Shown here one piece after another: positions 53,214 through 62,720 of a stretch of 64,000 nt of DNA. Position numbers and translations under genes: made by a program. Position 1 is the first letter of the stretch. Every line of letters starts with the position of its first letter. Location: assembly GCF_019392335.1 (NCBI RefSeq), contig NZ_JAHXRQ010000002.1, positions 62,001 to 126,000 of the forward strand, given 5' to 3'. The notes below the pieces were generated by a model. It saw nothing but the letters and a program-made list of their open reading frames with translations, was not told the DNA's origin and searched no databases. The stretch is from Mameliella sp. CS4 (GTDB lineage: Bacteria > Pseudomonadota > Alphaproteobacteria > Rhodobacterales > Rhodobacteraceae).

Positions 53214-54074
53214 TCAGGCGCTGAGCGCCCAGTCCCAGTAAAGCTCGCGTACCCGGCGCGTGACCGGGCCGATCTGATAGGACTTGTCCTCGAAGCCGGT
53301 CACGGGGGTCACCTTGTTCATGTTGCCGGACATAAAGACCTCGTCCGCCTGTTCGAAATCCTCGAAGGTCAGCACCGCTTCCTGCACCTCGATCCCGTCG
53401 GCGCGCAGGTTGGCCATGTGGCGGGCGCGGGTGATGCCGGACAGGAAGGTGCCGTTGGGAATCGGGGTCTGCACCACGCCGTCACGCACCATGAAGATGT
53501 TGGCCGTGGCGGTTTCGGCCACGTTGCCCATGACATCCGTAACCAGCGCATTGGCAAACCCGCGACCGCGGACCTCTGCCAGCATCCGGGCATTGTTGGG
53601 ATAGAGACAGCCGGCCTTGGCATTGACGACAGAGCTTTCCATCACCGGGCGGCGGAACCGCGTGCGCCCCAGCGTGGCGGTGGCGCTGTCCGGCGCCATC
53701 GGGATCTCCTCGAGGCAGAGCGCAAAACCGGTCTCGTCAGGCTGCGGGACGATGGCGGTGACGTCGCCATGGATGCCCCAGTACATGGGGCGGATATAGA
53801 CGGCGCTGCCCGGCGCATAGGCCTTCAGGCCCTCCTCGACGATGGCCACCATGTCCTCGGTCGTGACCGTGGGGCGCAGCATCATCGCCTCTGCCGACCG
53901 GTTGATCCGGGCACAATGGGCGTCGAGGTCGGGTGTCACGCCCTGGGCATAGCGCGCCCCGTCAAAGACGGACGACCCCAGCCAGGCGCCGTGATCCGCC
54001 GCGCGCATCACCATCGCGTCGCCCTCGTGCCAGGTGCCATTGAAATAGGTGCGGATATTCGTGCCGGTCGCCAT
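53214..54074 (-). CDS. ilvE: Branched-chain amino acid aminotransferase (fold type IV)
   Basis: 286 aa PLP enzyme. GSSVFDGARYAQGVTPDLDA and the PLP Lys in VVNAKAGCLYPNNARML (about Lys153) are typical, and TGFEDKSYQIGPVTRRVREL closes the chain. It transaminates Leu, Ile and Val with 2-oxoglutarate; D-amino-acid aminotransferases share this fold, so substrate is the main uncertainty. The start at 54074 follows AAGGAGA. Confidence 0.9.
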   Translation of the reverse strand: MATGTNIRTYFNGTWHEGDAMVMRAADHGAWLGSSVFDGARYAQGVTPDLDAHCARINRSAEAMMLRPTVTTEDMVAIVEEGLKAYAPGSAVYIRPMYWGIHGDVTAIVPQPDETGFALCLEEIPMAPDSATATLGRTRFRRPVMESSVVNAKAGCLYPNNARMLAEVRGRGFANALVTDVMGNVAETATANIFMVRDGVVQTPIPNGTFLSGITRARHMANLRADGIEVQEAVLTFEDFEQADEVFMSGNMNKVTPVTGFEDKSYQIGPVTRRVRELYWDWALSA

Positions 54075-54482
54075 GTCAGTCTCCTTCGAGTTGGCGAGAA
54101 GCTAGGCGGCGCAGCAAAGAAGGTCCAGAGGCAGGGACTGGCGTTCCTCGGCGCACTTTGCCTGCCGCCTCTGGGAGAATCTTGCGCAAAATCAACAGTT
54201 TGATCTCCAAAAGATGGGTGGCGACATCGAAAGTTGCCGTTGGGTCGCGTCGCGCTTGCGGTCACTTTACTGGCAGTCAGATGCGAAAAATGACATGTTT
54301 GGCCGTGTGCCGCTGTTCGGCGCAAGGCCGGGGCGGCATGAGTCGGCGCTTGGCTCCGCCCGGTCACACCCCGTCGCCCATCGGAAACGCGGGAGGCGTA
54401 AAAATGCCTTCGAAGGTCGGGATTGATAGGCGCGGGTCTTCGGTGTCATGCTTTAAGGTGCTCCAAACGACGGGAGACGCGC
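54075..54482. other. 408-bp divergent spacer between ilvE and fdhA
   Basis: No gene is supported here. It must contain the promoters of both genes. The only structure I see is a short palindrome CCTTCGAAGG at 54408-54417, about 65 bp before the fdhA start. Confidence 0.5.
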
Positions 54483-57266
54483 ATGTCCGAGACGATCCGA
54501 TTCACGCTCGACGGCCAGGAGGTCGAGGCGGAAAAAGGCATGACGATCTGGGAAGTGGCCAATGGCCGCGGCCTCAAGATCCCGCACCTGTGCCACAAGC
54601 CGGCGCCGGGCTATCGCCCTGACGGCAACTGCCGCGCCTGTATGGTCGAGATCGAGGGCGAGCGCACGCTGGCCGCCTCCTGCATCCGCGAACCGCAAGA
54701 CGGCATGGTGGTGCAGACCGCCACCGCCCGTGCGGAAAACGCTCGCAAGATGGTGATGGAACTGCTGCTGGCCGACCAGCCCGAACAGGCGGCGGCGCAT
54801 GACAAGTCCAGCCACCTCTGGGACATGGCGGCTGAAAGCGGCGTGTCCGAGTCGCGCTTCCCGACGCTGGAGGCCGAGCGCATCCCGCTGCTGGACGACA
54901 GCCACGTCGCGATGAAGGTCAACCTGGATGCCTGCATCCAGTGCGGTCTGTGCGTGCGGGCCTGCCGCGAGGTTCAGGTCAACGACGTGATCGGCATGGC
55001 GGGTCGCGGCCACGATGCCTACCCGGTCTTCGACCTGGACGACCCGATGGGCGCCTCCTCTTGCGTGGCCTGCGGCGAATGTGTGCAGGCCTGCCCGACC
55101 GGCGCTCTGATGCCGTCGAGCGTCATGGACGAGAACCAGCAGGGCGACAGCAAGGATTTCGACGAAGAGGTCAAGTCGGTCTGCCCCTTCTGCGGTGTCG
55201 GCTGCCAGGTCTCGGTCAAGGTCAAGGATGGCCGCGTCAAATACGTCGAGGGCATCAACGGCCCCGCGAACGAAGGCCGTCTTTGCGTCAAGGGCCGCTT
55301 CGGCTTTGATTATATTCACCACCCGCATCGCCTGACGAAACCGCTGATCCGCCGCGACGACGCGCCGGAGAAGGGGCTGAACGTCGATCCGAACAACCCC
55401 TGGACTCACTTCCGCGAGGCGACCTGGGAAGAGGCGCTGGACAAGGCGGCGCATGGTCTGGCGGACCTGCGCAGCTACTACGGCGGCAAATCGGTTGCCG
55501 GCTTCGGCAGCGCCAAGTGCACCAACGAAGAAGCCTACCTTTTCCAGAAGTTCATCCGCCAGGGCTTTGGCCACAACAACGTCGATCACTGCACCCGGCT
55601 GTGCCACGCTTCCTCGGTCGCGGCGCTGATGGAGAACGTGGGCAGCGGCGCTGTGACGGCAACCTTCAACGAGATCGAGAATGCCGACGTGGCCATCGTG
55701 ATCGGGGCCAACCCGACCGAAAACCACCCCGTGGCCGCGACCTATTTCAAGCAGTTCACCAAGCGCGGCGGCAAGCTGATCATCATGGACCCGCGCGGCA
55801 CGGCGATGAAGCGTCACGCCGACCACATGCTGCAATTCCGTCCGGGCACGGACGTGGCCCTGCTGAACGCGATCATGAACGTGATCGTCGAGGAAAAGCT
55901 CTACGACCGCCAGTACATCGAGGGCTTCACCGAGGGGTTCTTTGAATTCCGTGAGCATATCCGCGCCTTCACGCCCGAACGCATGTCCGAGCTTTGCGGC
56001 ATCGACGCCGAGACGATCCGCACCGTGGCGCGCACCTATGCGGATGCCAAGGCGGCGATGATCTTTTGGGGCATGGGTGTCAGCCAGCACATCCACGGCA
56101 CCGACAACGCCCGCTGCCTGATCTCACTGGCCCTGCTCTGCGGTCAGGTGGGGCGGCCCGGCTCTGGCCTGCATCCGCTGCGCGGGCAGAACAACGTGCA
56201 GGGGGCTTCGGACGCGGGTCTGATCCCGCAGGTGCTGCCCGACTACCAGTCGGTGACGGACCCCGAGGTGCGCGCACTGTTCAAGCACATCTGGCGCGGC
56301 ACCGAGATCCAGGAAACGCCGGGCCTGACCGTGGTCGAGATCATGGACCGCGTCTATCGCGGCGAGATCAAGGGCATGTATGTCCTTGGCGAGAATCCGG
56401 CGATGTCCGACCCGGATGTGGAACATGCCCGCAAGGCGCTGGGCCAGTTGGATCACCTGGTGGTACAGGACATCTTCTTGACCGAGACGGCCAACTTCGC
56501 CGACGTGATCCTGCCCGCCTCGGCCCTGCCCGAGAAGTCTGGGACCGTGACCAACACCAACCGCCAGGTCCAGGTGGCCCGCAAGGCGGTGAACCCGCCG
56601 GGGGAGGCGCGCGAGGACTGGCAAATCCTGGTGGACCTGGCGCGGCGCGTCGGGCTGGACTGGGACTATGACGATCCGAAATCCGTCTTCGACGAGATGA
56701 AAATGTCGATGCGCAGCCTGCATCACATCACCTGGAAACGGCTGGAGGCCGAGTCCGCCGTGACCTACCCCTGCACGGGGCCCGACGATCCGGGCCAAGC
56801 AGTGGTCTTTGGTGACGGTTTCCCGCGGCGCGCGGGCCGGGCGATGTTCGCCCCCGCGCGGGTGACACCCCCGGCGGAGGTGCCCGACGACAGCTTCCCG
56901 ATGATCCTGACCACGGGGCGGCAGCTGGAACACTGGCACACCGGCTCGATGACTCGCCGCGCCAGCGTGCTGGACGCGGTCGAACCCGAGGCCAACTGTT
57001 CGTTGCACCCCTCGACCCTGCGCAAGCTGGGCGTCGAGCCGGGCGGCTTTGTGCGGCTGACCACGCGGCGCGGGTCGATCGAGGTCATGGCGCGGGCCGA
57101 CCGCGCGGTGGCGCCGGACATGGTGTTCCTGCCCTTTGCCTATGTCGAGGCGGCGGCCAACATCCTCACCAACCCGGCGCTGGACCCCTTCGGCAAGATC
57201 CCCGAGTTCAAGTATTCGGCGGTGCGGGTCGAGGCGGTGGAGGCCGGGGAGATCGCGGCGGAGTGA
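54483..57266 (+). CDS. fdhA: Formate dehydrogenase alpha subunit (molybdenum, multi-iron-sulfur)
   Basis: 927 aa. N-terminal [2Fe-2S] domain with Cys at about 37, 50, 53 and 67 (LCHKPAPGYR, NCRACMVEIEG, ASC). Two [4Fe-4S] ferredoxin sites: CIQCGLCVRAC near 150 and CVACGECVQACPTG near 195. A further [4Fe-4S] site CPFCGVGC at about 233 is followed by the molybdopterin domain, with the Mo-ligand Cys in CTRLCHASSV near 370. The Cys replaces the selenocysteine of E. coli FdhF. It oxidises formate to CO2. No beta, gamma or FdhD gene is adjacent, so it seems to stand alone. The ATG at 54483 follows CGGGAGACGC. Confidence 0.95.
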   Translation: MSETIRFTLDGQEVEAEKGMTIWEVANGRGLKIPHLCHKPAPGYRPDGNCRACMVEIEGERTLAASCIREPQDGMVVQTATARAENARKMVMELLLADQPEQAAAHDKSSHLWDMAAESGVSESRFPTLEAERIPLLDDSHVAMKVNLDACIQCGLCVRACREVQVNDVIGMAGRGHDAYPVFDLDDPMGASSCVACGECVQACPTGALMPSSVMDENQQGDSKDFDEEVKSVCPFCGVGCQVSVKVKDGRVKYVEGINGPANEGRLCVKGRFGFDYIHHPHRLTKPLIRRDDAPEKGLNVDPNNPWTHFREATWEEALDKAAHGLADLRSYYGGKSVAGFGSAKCTNEEAYLFQKFIRQGFGHNNVDHCTRLCHASSVAALMENVGSGAVTATFNEIENADVAIVIGANPTENHPVAATYFKQFTKRGGKLIIMDPRGTAMKRHADHMLQFRPGTDVALLNAIMNVIVEEKLYDRQYIEGFTEGFFEFREHIRAFTPERMSELCGIDAETIRTVARTYADAKAAMIFWGMGVSQHIHGTDNARCLISLALLCGQVGRPGSGLHPLRGQNNVQGASDAGLIPQVLPDYQSVTDPEVRALFKHIWRGTEIQETPGLTVVEIMDRVYRGEIKGMYVLGENPAMSDPDVEHARKALGQLDHLVVQDIFLTETANFADVILPASALPEKSGTVTNTNRQVQVARKAVNPPGEAREDWQILVDLARRVGLDWDYDDPKSVFDEMKMSMRSLHHITWKRLEAESAVTYPCTGPDDPGQAVVFGDGFPRRAGRAMFAPARVTPPAEVPDDSFPMILTTGRQLEHWHTGSMTRRASVLDAVEPEANCSLHPSTLRKLGVEPGGFVRLTTRRGSIEVMARADRAVAPDMVFLPFAYVEAAANILTNPALDPFGKIPEFKYSAVRVEAVEAGEIAAE

Positions 57267-57282
57267 GCCATGCTGCTAAACT

Positions 57283-57313
57283 AGCCTTGCCTAATCTTGA
57301 AGGCAGGGCTTTT
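57283..57313 (+). terminator. Intrinsic terminator of fdhA
   Basis: AGCCTTGCCT (57283-57292) pairs with AGGCAGGGCT (57301-57310), with one G-T pair, and TTTT follows. Confidence 0.8.
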
Positions 57314-57321
57314 CTGGCGCC

Positions 57322-58275
57322 ATGTCGAAACTTGTCCTGCTTCACAAACATGGCTCCGAGTATGAAGATGAGCCAGATAAGAGCTACGAGTTCTCATCGA
57401 AACGGAACCCCAGCTATCTGTCCCGAGCGCGTCAAGCGGTCGGGGACTGGATAGTTTACTATGAGCCTGGAAAAGGCAAAGGGGCACGACGCTATTTCGC
57501 GGTGGCTAAGATCGCGGGGGTGGCGGCTGTTCCGGGAAAAGCTGACTATTATTGCATCACAATAGAACCCGGCAGTTACCTAGAGTTCGATAGAGATGTC
57601 CCGCGCGAGGTCAGGGGCCGTCCTTTCGAAAGTGAATTGGCCGGGCCTGACGGTTTTATCCTGAAACATGGGGGTTCCCGGACGGCTTCGGTTCGCGGGC
57701 TTCCGGAGAGAGAATTTACCGAAATATTGAACTATGGACTTCCACAGGATTTGGAAGACACTGAAGCCCGTCGCTATGATCGAAGGCATGAGGTCGACGA
57801 CTTGGCAGTCCCCTTCGAACGACCGGTTCTCGAACGACTGACGCGGCGCGCCTATCGCGACGTTGCCTTTCGGCGTAAGGTGCGGGCCGCTTATGAGGAA
57901 CGCTGCGCGATTTCAGGGCTGGGGCTACGGAACGGCGGTGGACGGCCCGAAGTGCAGGCGGCGCATATCCGTCCGGTCGAGGAAAATGGCAGTGATTCCG
58001 TTCGGAATGGCCTTGCGCTATCGGCAACGCTTCACTGGATGTTCGACCGGGGTTTGATTGCCCTGGACATCCCTGATCCGGCGGCGCCCGGGGATGTCCG
58101 CGTCCTGGTTTCCGACAACAAGGTGCCGCGGGATGTGGCGGACCGTCTGATCTGGCCCGACAGGCGGTTGACCTTGCCCGAGGATCGCCGCGACTGGCCG
58201 CATCCGGCAAATATTCAGTGGCATCGGGAAAATCGTTTTGGCATGGGCGATCCCTCGGGCCTCTTCTCGAATTGA
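57322..58275 (+). CDS. HNH endonuclease with unassigned N-terminal domain (candidate modification-dependent nuclease)
   Basis: 317 aa. The C-terminal half has a complete HNH core: [10 protein letters not shown] (His215), [18 protein letters not shown] (Asn229, His238), preceded by [20 protein letters not shown]. The N-terminal ~140 residues ([39 protein letters not shown]) are a compact beta-rich domain that could be a PUA-superfamily base reader, as in EVE-, ASCH- or SRA-HNH enzymes; I cannot confirm this from sequence alone. Related proteins are widely annotated simply as HNH endonucleases. The first ~400 bp have visibly lower GC than the neighbours, suggesting transfer. No methyltransferase is next to it. 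No good ribosome-binding site precedes the ATG at 57322. Confidence 0.85.
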   Translation: MSKLVLLHKHGSEYEDEPDKSYEFSSKRNPSYLSRARQAVGDWIVYYEPGKGKGARRYFAVAKIAGVAAVPGKADYYCITIEPGSYLEFDRDVPREVRGRPFESELAGPDGFILKHGGSRTASVRGLPEREFTEILNYGLPQDLEDTEARRYDRRHEVDDLAVPFERPVLERLTRRAYRDVAFRRKVRAAYEERCAISGLGLRNGGGRPEVQAAHIRPVEENGSDSVRNGLALSATLHWMFDRGLIALDIPDPAAPGDVRVLVSDNKVPRDVADRLIWPDRRLTLPEDRRDWPHPANIQWHRENRFGMGDPSGLFSN

Positions 58276-58376
58276 ACATGATTGTCATGTGGCAAGTGGC
58301 ACCCGCACCACGCATTTGCAGAGCCAAGAAGCTCCGGGTTAGGGTCGCGATGAACTTGAACCTGGAAGGGGCGGAC

Positions 58377-59579
58377 ATGGTCGCGGTCGATGAAAAGCGG
58401 TTTCTGGAGGATCTTCACACCCTGCGGTCCTTCGGCGCGGCGGGTGTCGGCATGGGGGTGCAGCGGCCCGCCTATACAGAGGCGGACATTGCCGCGCGGG
58501 ACTGGCTGGCCGAACGGATGACGGACGCGGGGCTGGATCCGCACTTTGATCCGATGGGCTCGCTCTTTGGCCTCGTCGAGGGACCGTCGCTGCTGATCGG
58601 CTCGCATTCCGACAGCCAGCCCGAGGGCGGCTGGCTGGATGGCGCGCTGGGCGTCATCGCCGGTCTGGAAGTGGCCCGCGCGGCGAGAGAGACGGGCGGG
58701 CCGCCGATTTCCTGCGTGTCCTTTCAGGACGAGGAAGGGCGGTTCGGCGTGACCACAGGCAGCGCGGCCTGGTCCGGCGCTCTGCCGCGCGACAAGGTGG
58801 ACGGGCTGGTCGATCCCAAGGGCGTGACCCTGCCCGAGGCGCGGGCGGCGATGGGCGACAGGCTGGGCGACTGGATCGACCCGGCCCGCTTTACCGGGTT
58901 CCTGGAAATGCACATCGAACAGGGGCCGGTGCTGGACACAAGTGGCGAGGCCGCCGGCGTGGTCGAGGCCATCGTCGGCATCCGTGATATGGTCATCAGT
59001 TTCGAGGGGCAGCAGAACCATGCGGGCACAACCCCTATGGCGCTGCGCAAGGATGCCTTCCAGGCGCTGGGGGCCTTCAACACCTTGCTCAACGACCGGC
59101 TGCGCAACGTGGTGACACCGGCGACAGTCTGGACCATCGGCCATGTGAGCCTGCATCCCAATGCTCATTCCATCGTGCCGGGCAGGGTGAAATTCTCGAT
59201 GCAGTGGCGCGATGGCGACGCCGACCGGCTGGACCGGATGGAGAAGATCGTGCGCGAGACCGCCGCCGAGGTGGCTGAGGCGGGAGGGCTGGCGCTGGAT
59301 TTCGGGCCGATGCTGGGCGTGGCGCCGGTGGCGATGGATGCGGGTTTTCGCGGGGCGTTGCGCGAGGCGGCGGAAGAGGCCGTGCCGGGACGCTGGCGCG
59401 AAATGCCGTCGGGGGCGTTGCACGATGCCTCGAACATGTCGCGGATGATGCCGGCGGCGATGCTGTTTGTGCCGTCCATCGGGGGCATCAGTCATGACTT
59501 TGCCGAGGATACGGATGAGGCCGACCTTGTGCGCGGCTTGCAAGTGCTGGCGGGCGCGGCGGCACGGATCGCGGGGTAA
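58377..59579 (+). CDS. M20-family amidohydrolase (allantoate amidohydrolase / N-carbamoyl-amino-acid hydrolase)
   Basis: 400 aa. Metal-binding motifs of the hydantoinase/carbamoylase family: [20 protein letters not shown], the catalytic [25 protein letters not shown] and the [10 protein letters not shown] region; the final His is in [11 protein letters not shown]. It hydrolyses ureido or carbamoyl compounds and releases ammonia, so it could feed the same nitrogen economy as urease, although it is 43 kb away. The ATG at 58377 has GGAAGGGGCGG; starts at 58350 and 58218 are open. Confidence 0.87.
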   Translation: MVAVDEKRFLEDLHTLRSFGAAGVGMGVQRPAYTEADIAARDWLAERMTDAGLDPHFDPMGSLFGLVEGPSLLIGSHSDSQPEGGWLDGALGVIAGLEVARAARETGGPPISCVSFQDEEGRFGVTTGSAAWSGALPRDKVDGLVDPKGVTLPEARAAMGDRLGDWIDPARFTGFLEMHIEQGPVLDTSGEAAGVVEAIVGIRDMVISFEGQQNHAGTTPMALRKDAFQALGAFNTLLNDRLRNVVTPATVWTIGHVSLHPNAHSIVPGRVKFSMQWRDGDADRLDRMEKIVRETAAEVAEAGGLALDFGPMLGVAPVAMDAGFRGALREAAEEAVPGRWREMPSGALHDASNMSRMMPAAMLFVPSIGGISHDFAEDTDEADLVRGLQVLAGAAARIAG

Positions 59580-59646
59580 GACGCGGGAATTCCGGAGTTC
59601 CCCGACGCGCCTCCCTGTTCTAGGCTGAGCCGCAGGAGGTGCGAAC

Positions 59647-59835
59647 ATGGACCCTGTATCGCTTGGATTCTATGCCTCGGTCTGCGGGCTCTTGGGCCTT
59701 GCGGGGCCGAAACTGGGCGCGGCGCCGATCCGTCTGGGCGTCGGGGCGCTTGTCGGCGCGATCGCGGTCAGCGTCCTGCCCTACGTGAAAACGCTGGTCG
59801 GGGCGGCGGAGGTCTACACCACCGTGCAGCCGTGA
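59647..59835 (+). CDS. Small hydrophobic protein of unknown function
   Basis: 62 aa, mostly apolar, with two possible membrane segments (VSLGFYASVCGLLGLAGPKL and GVGALVGAIAVSVLPYVKTL). The start has a good GCAGGAGGTGC site. No Cys-rich or His-rich motif and no family recognised. It is the last plus-strand gene before a convergent two-component operon, 45 bp from its end. Confidence 0.65.
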   Translation: MDPVSLGFYASVCGLLGLAGPKLGAAPIRLGVGALVGAIAVSVLPYVKTLVGAAEVYTTVQP

Positions 59836-59840
59836 GGCGC

Positions 59841-59872
59841 GGCGAAAAGAGGCCCCGGGTCAGGTCCGGGGC
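59841..59872 (-). terminator. Intrinsic terminator of the two-component operon
   Basis: GCCCCGG (59852-59858) pairs with CCGGGGC (59866-59872) around a 7-nt loop. Read on the minus strand the stem is followed by CTCTTTTC, so it ends the response-regulator transcript. Confidence 0.75.
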
Positions 59873-59880
59873 GGGGTCGC

Positions 59881-60576
59881 TCAGCTCCAGCTGACATCGC
59901 CCAGGAAAATGTAGCCGGCGCCGTAGATCGTCTTGATCAGGCGGGGGGTCTTGGGGTCCTCGCGCAGCTTGGTGCGCAGGCGCGAAATGCGGACGTCCAT
60001 CGCCCGGTCAAAGCTTTCGCCCGCCGCGCCGCCGAGGGATTCCTGCATGTGGGCGCGGGTGATCAGGCGCTTGGGGCTTTCCAGGAACAGCCGCAGCACT
60101 TCGCCTTCGGCATGGCTGAAGGTGGTCTCTGTGCCGGTCTCGTCCTCGAGCGCGTAGCGGTCGAAATGCGCAGTCCAGCCGTTGAACCGCGCCGTATCCG
60201 AAGGGGCGGACCGGGTGCGCCCGCGCAGGCGGGCGCGGATGCGGGCCACGACCTCGGCCGGGTCGAAGGGTTTGATGATGTAGTCATCGGCGCCCAGTTC
60301 CAGCCCCGTCACCCGGTCCTGCACCTGCGCCCTTCCCGAGATGATGATGACCGTTGCGCCCTGTTCCAGCGCCAGCCGGTGCACCAGCGTCAGCCCGTCG
60401 CGGTCCGGCAAGCCCAGATCGACGAGGCAGACATCCGGCGTGGTCCGGCGCAGGGCGGCCTCGAATTCCGTCGCACGGCCAAAGGACATCGTGCGGAACC
60501 CCGCTTCGGCCAATGCGTCGGAGAGCATCTCGCGGATGGCCGGTTCGTCGTCGAGGATGGTGACTAGGGCGCTCAT
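59881..60576 (-). CDS. OmpR/PhoB-family response regulator
   Basis: 231 aa. Receiver domain with acidic pair (ILDDEP), phospho-acceptor Asp in VCLVDLGLPDRDGL and Lys in YIIKPFDPAE; winged-helix DNA-binding domain at about residues 135-230 (VRISRLRTKLREDPKTPRLI, GYIFLGDVSW). It should act with the histidine kinase encoded 10 bp upstream. Start 60576 chosen; the frame extends further upstream into the kinase gene. Confidence 0.93.
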   Translation of the reverse strand: MSALVTILDDEPAIREMLSDALAEAGFRTMSFGRATEFEAALRRTTPDVCLVDLGLPDRDGLTLVHRLALEQGATVIIISGRAQVQDRVTGLELGADDYIIKPFDPAEVVARIRARLRGRTRSAPSDTARFNGWTAHFDRYALEDETGTETTFSHAEGEVLRLFLESPKRLITRAHMQESLGGAAGESFDRAMDVRISRLRTKLREDPKTPRLIKTIYGAGYIFLGDVSWS

Positions 60577-60586
60577 GGTTCGGGGG

Positions 60587-62494
60587 TTAGCCCATCTGCG
60601 CGGGCGCCGGAAGAGGCACCAGCCCCAGGAAACCGGCAAGGTCGGCTGCGGAGAAGGGTTTGGGTAACACAGGGCCAAGCCGGTGCGCGCGAACATGCAG
60701 CGGGTGGTCCGGCGGCAGTGAGGTCATGAAGCGGATGGGCAGATGCGGCAGACGGTCCGCCAGGGCCAGCCCGGGGCTGTCCCCCTCCAGCGAGATGTCC
60801 GACAGGACCAACGCAATGTCGGGCAGGCCCTCGGCCAGGGCGCAGGCCTCGTCTACCGAGGCGGCCTCGACCACGGAAAACCCCAGCGCGGTCAACATCT
60901 CGCGGATTGCCTCGCGCAGGTCCGGGCTGTCTTCGGCGAGCAGGGCAAGACCCGTGTCGGGCACGGGGGCCTGCGCCGCCCGGCGCAACGGCAGGCGCAG
61001 CGAGACGCGCGCGCCTTGCCCGGTGTTTGCCAGCCGCACAGAGCCGCCCGCCAGTTTGGTCATGTCATAGACCATCGCCAGGCCCAGCCCCGATCCCTCG
61101 CCACCCTTGGTGGTGAAAAAGGGTTCAAGCCCGTGGCGCAGCGCGGATTCGGAAAAGCCCGGCCCGCTGTCCTCGACCGACAGTTCCAGCCAGGTGTCCT
61201 GCACCTCTTGTGCGGACAGGGTGATGGTCCCCGCCTCGCCACAGGCATCGCGGGCGTTCAGCACCAGATTCAATAGCGCATCCTGCAACAGGCCGGGATC
61301 GGCCATGTAGGCGCCGCCGGTGTCGTCCTGCGTTCGCAGCTCCATGCCCTCGGGCAGCGAGGGCGTGGCAAGGGTGCGCAATTCGCCAAGGAAACCGGGC
61401 AGGGAAAGCGGGCGGGGCTGCCAGCCGCGCTGGCTGGTCATGTCTGCGATCCGGTCCAGCAACCGCCCGCCACGCCGTGCCGCCGAAAGAGTCGCGGAAA
61501 TCAGCGGGTCCGCCTCTGGCCCAAGCTCCATCCGGGCCAGCCGCGACTGCATTCCCAGGATGATGGTCAGCAGGTTCGAGAAGTCATGCGCAAGCCCCGA
61601 GGTCAGCTGTGCCGCGATCTCGCGCCGGCGTGTCTGCTGCAATGCGGCGCGGGCCTGGGTTTCCTCGGTCACGTCCTGAGACAGGATGTAGACGCCCGGT
61701 TCCAGCGGGTCGGGGGTAAAGACGCCCCGGATCCGGCGCGAGGACATCTCGTCGTGGAATTCAAAAGTGCTTTGCCGCCCCTCCTGCGCCGCCTCTAGGT
61801 GTGGGCGCACCTTGGCATAGGCCTGCGGCCCCAGTGTTTCCGCGATATGCAGGCCCAGGATCGTGGCCGGGCGGCCGGGCATCACGTCGCCCAGCCGGTT
61901 GTTCGAAAAGGTATAGCGCCCGTCGGCATCGACGCGGGCGATGTGGGCGGGCATCATCTGGGTCGTGGCGCGGGTGCGGGCCTCGGTTTCGGCGAGTTGG
62001 CGGCGCGCCTCTTCGAGGGCCTTGTTTGTGGCGGCGAGACGGCGGTTTGTGGCGGCCAGTTCCTCGGACCGTTTCAGCACCTCCTCTGACAGGAGTTCCG
62101 AGCGCGTGCGCAACAACTGCTCTTGCGCGCGGGTCTGGGTGATGTCCGTGTAGACCGTGACCCAACCGCCCTGCGGCAGCGGCGCCCCCTCGACGCTGAT
62201 GGTGCGTCCGTTGGCGCGGGTGCGCTCCATGTAATGCGGCTCGAAGGCGCGCGCGGTCTCGACACGGTCGTGGATGAATGTCTCGGGGTCGTCGACAGGG
62301 CCGTATTCGCCGCGTTCGACAAGGTGGCGGATGGTATCCTCGAACCGGGCGCCGGGCGTGGTCAGCGCATCGGGCAGGTCGAACATCTGCGCAAAGGGTG
62401 CGTTGCAGACCGCAAGCCGCAACTCGCTGTCGTAGATCGTCAGGGCCTGCTGAATCAGGTTCAGCCCGGCCTGCGTAAGCGCAAGGTTCTTCAT
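60587..62494 (-). CDS. PAS-domain hybrid sensor histidine kinase
   Basis: 635 aa with no transmembrane segment, so probably a cytoplasmic sensor. Two PAS domains (about 15-115, a PAS_7-like one with VCNAPFAQMFDLP, and 175-285 with VDADGRYTFSNNRLG) with a coiled coil between; HisKA with LAHDFSNLLTII (His near 302); HATPase_c with NLVLNARDA and GSGLGLAMVYDM; and a C-terminal receiver (LALLAEDSPDLREAIREM, LVLSDISLEGDS, VLPKPFSAADL). It phosphorylates the OmpR-type regulator downstream. The input signal is unknown. Confidence 0.93.
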   Translation of the reverse strand: MKNLALTQAGLNLIQQALTIYDSELRLAVCNAPFAQMFDLPDALTTPGARFEDTIRHLVERGEYGPVDDPETFIHDRVETARAFEPHYMERTRANGRTISVEGAPLPQGGWVTVYTDITQTRAQEQLLRTRSELLSEEVLKRSEELAATNRRLAATNKALEEARRQLAETEARTRATTQMMPAHIARVDADGRYTFSNNRLGDVMPGRPATILGLHIAETLGPQAYAKVRPHLEAAQEGRQSTFEFHDEMSSRRIRGVFTPDPLEPGVYILSQDVTEETQARAALQQTRRREIAAQLTSGLAHDFSNLLTIILGMQSRLARMELGPEADPLISATLSAARRGGRLLDRIADMTSQRGWQPRPLSLPGFLGELRTLATPSLPEGMELRTQDDTGGAYMADPGLLQDALLNLVLNARDACGEAGTITLSAQEVQDTWLELSVEDSGPGFSESALRHGLEPFFTTKGGEGSGLGLAMVYDMTKLAGGSVRLANTGQGARVSLRLPLRRAAQAPVPDTGLALLAEDSPDLREAIREMLTALGFSVVEAASVDEACALAEGLPDIALVLSDISLEGDSPGLALADRLPHLPIRFMTSLPPDHPLHVRAHRLGPVLPKPFSAADLAGFLGLVPLPAPAQMG

Positions 62495-62720
62495 GGCGCA
62501 AGCCTAGGGCGGCGGCGGCGGCGGCGCCAGAGGGCAGCGCATCGAACCGTACTGTCCGGCGGCCTGTAGGAATTCGTTACATTTGGGAAATCTTGCGGAA
62601 AAAGTTGACCCTGACCGTGGGACTTGCCCAAATGAAGGCCAGAATCGCGATCAACAGCGAGCGGCCCGGAAACCTGGGCGCCACGAGGGATGTCGGGGGA
62701 CCGGCATGGGAGGAAAAGAC

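Noticed and set aside
57322..58275. A full restriction-modification system or defence island
   Set aside because: Only the nuclease is present; neighbours are formate dehydrogenase and an amidohydrolase, with no methyltransferase, helicase or toxin-antitoxin gene.
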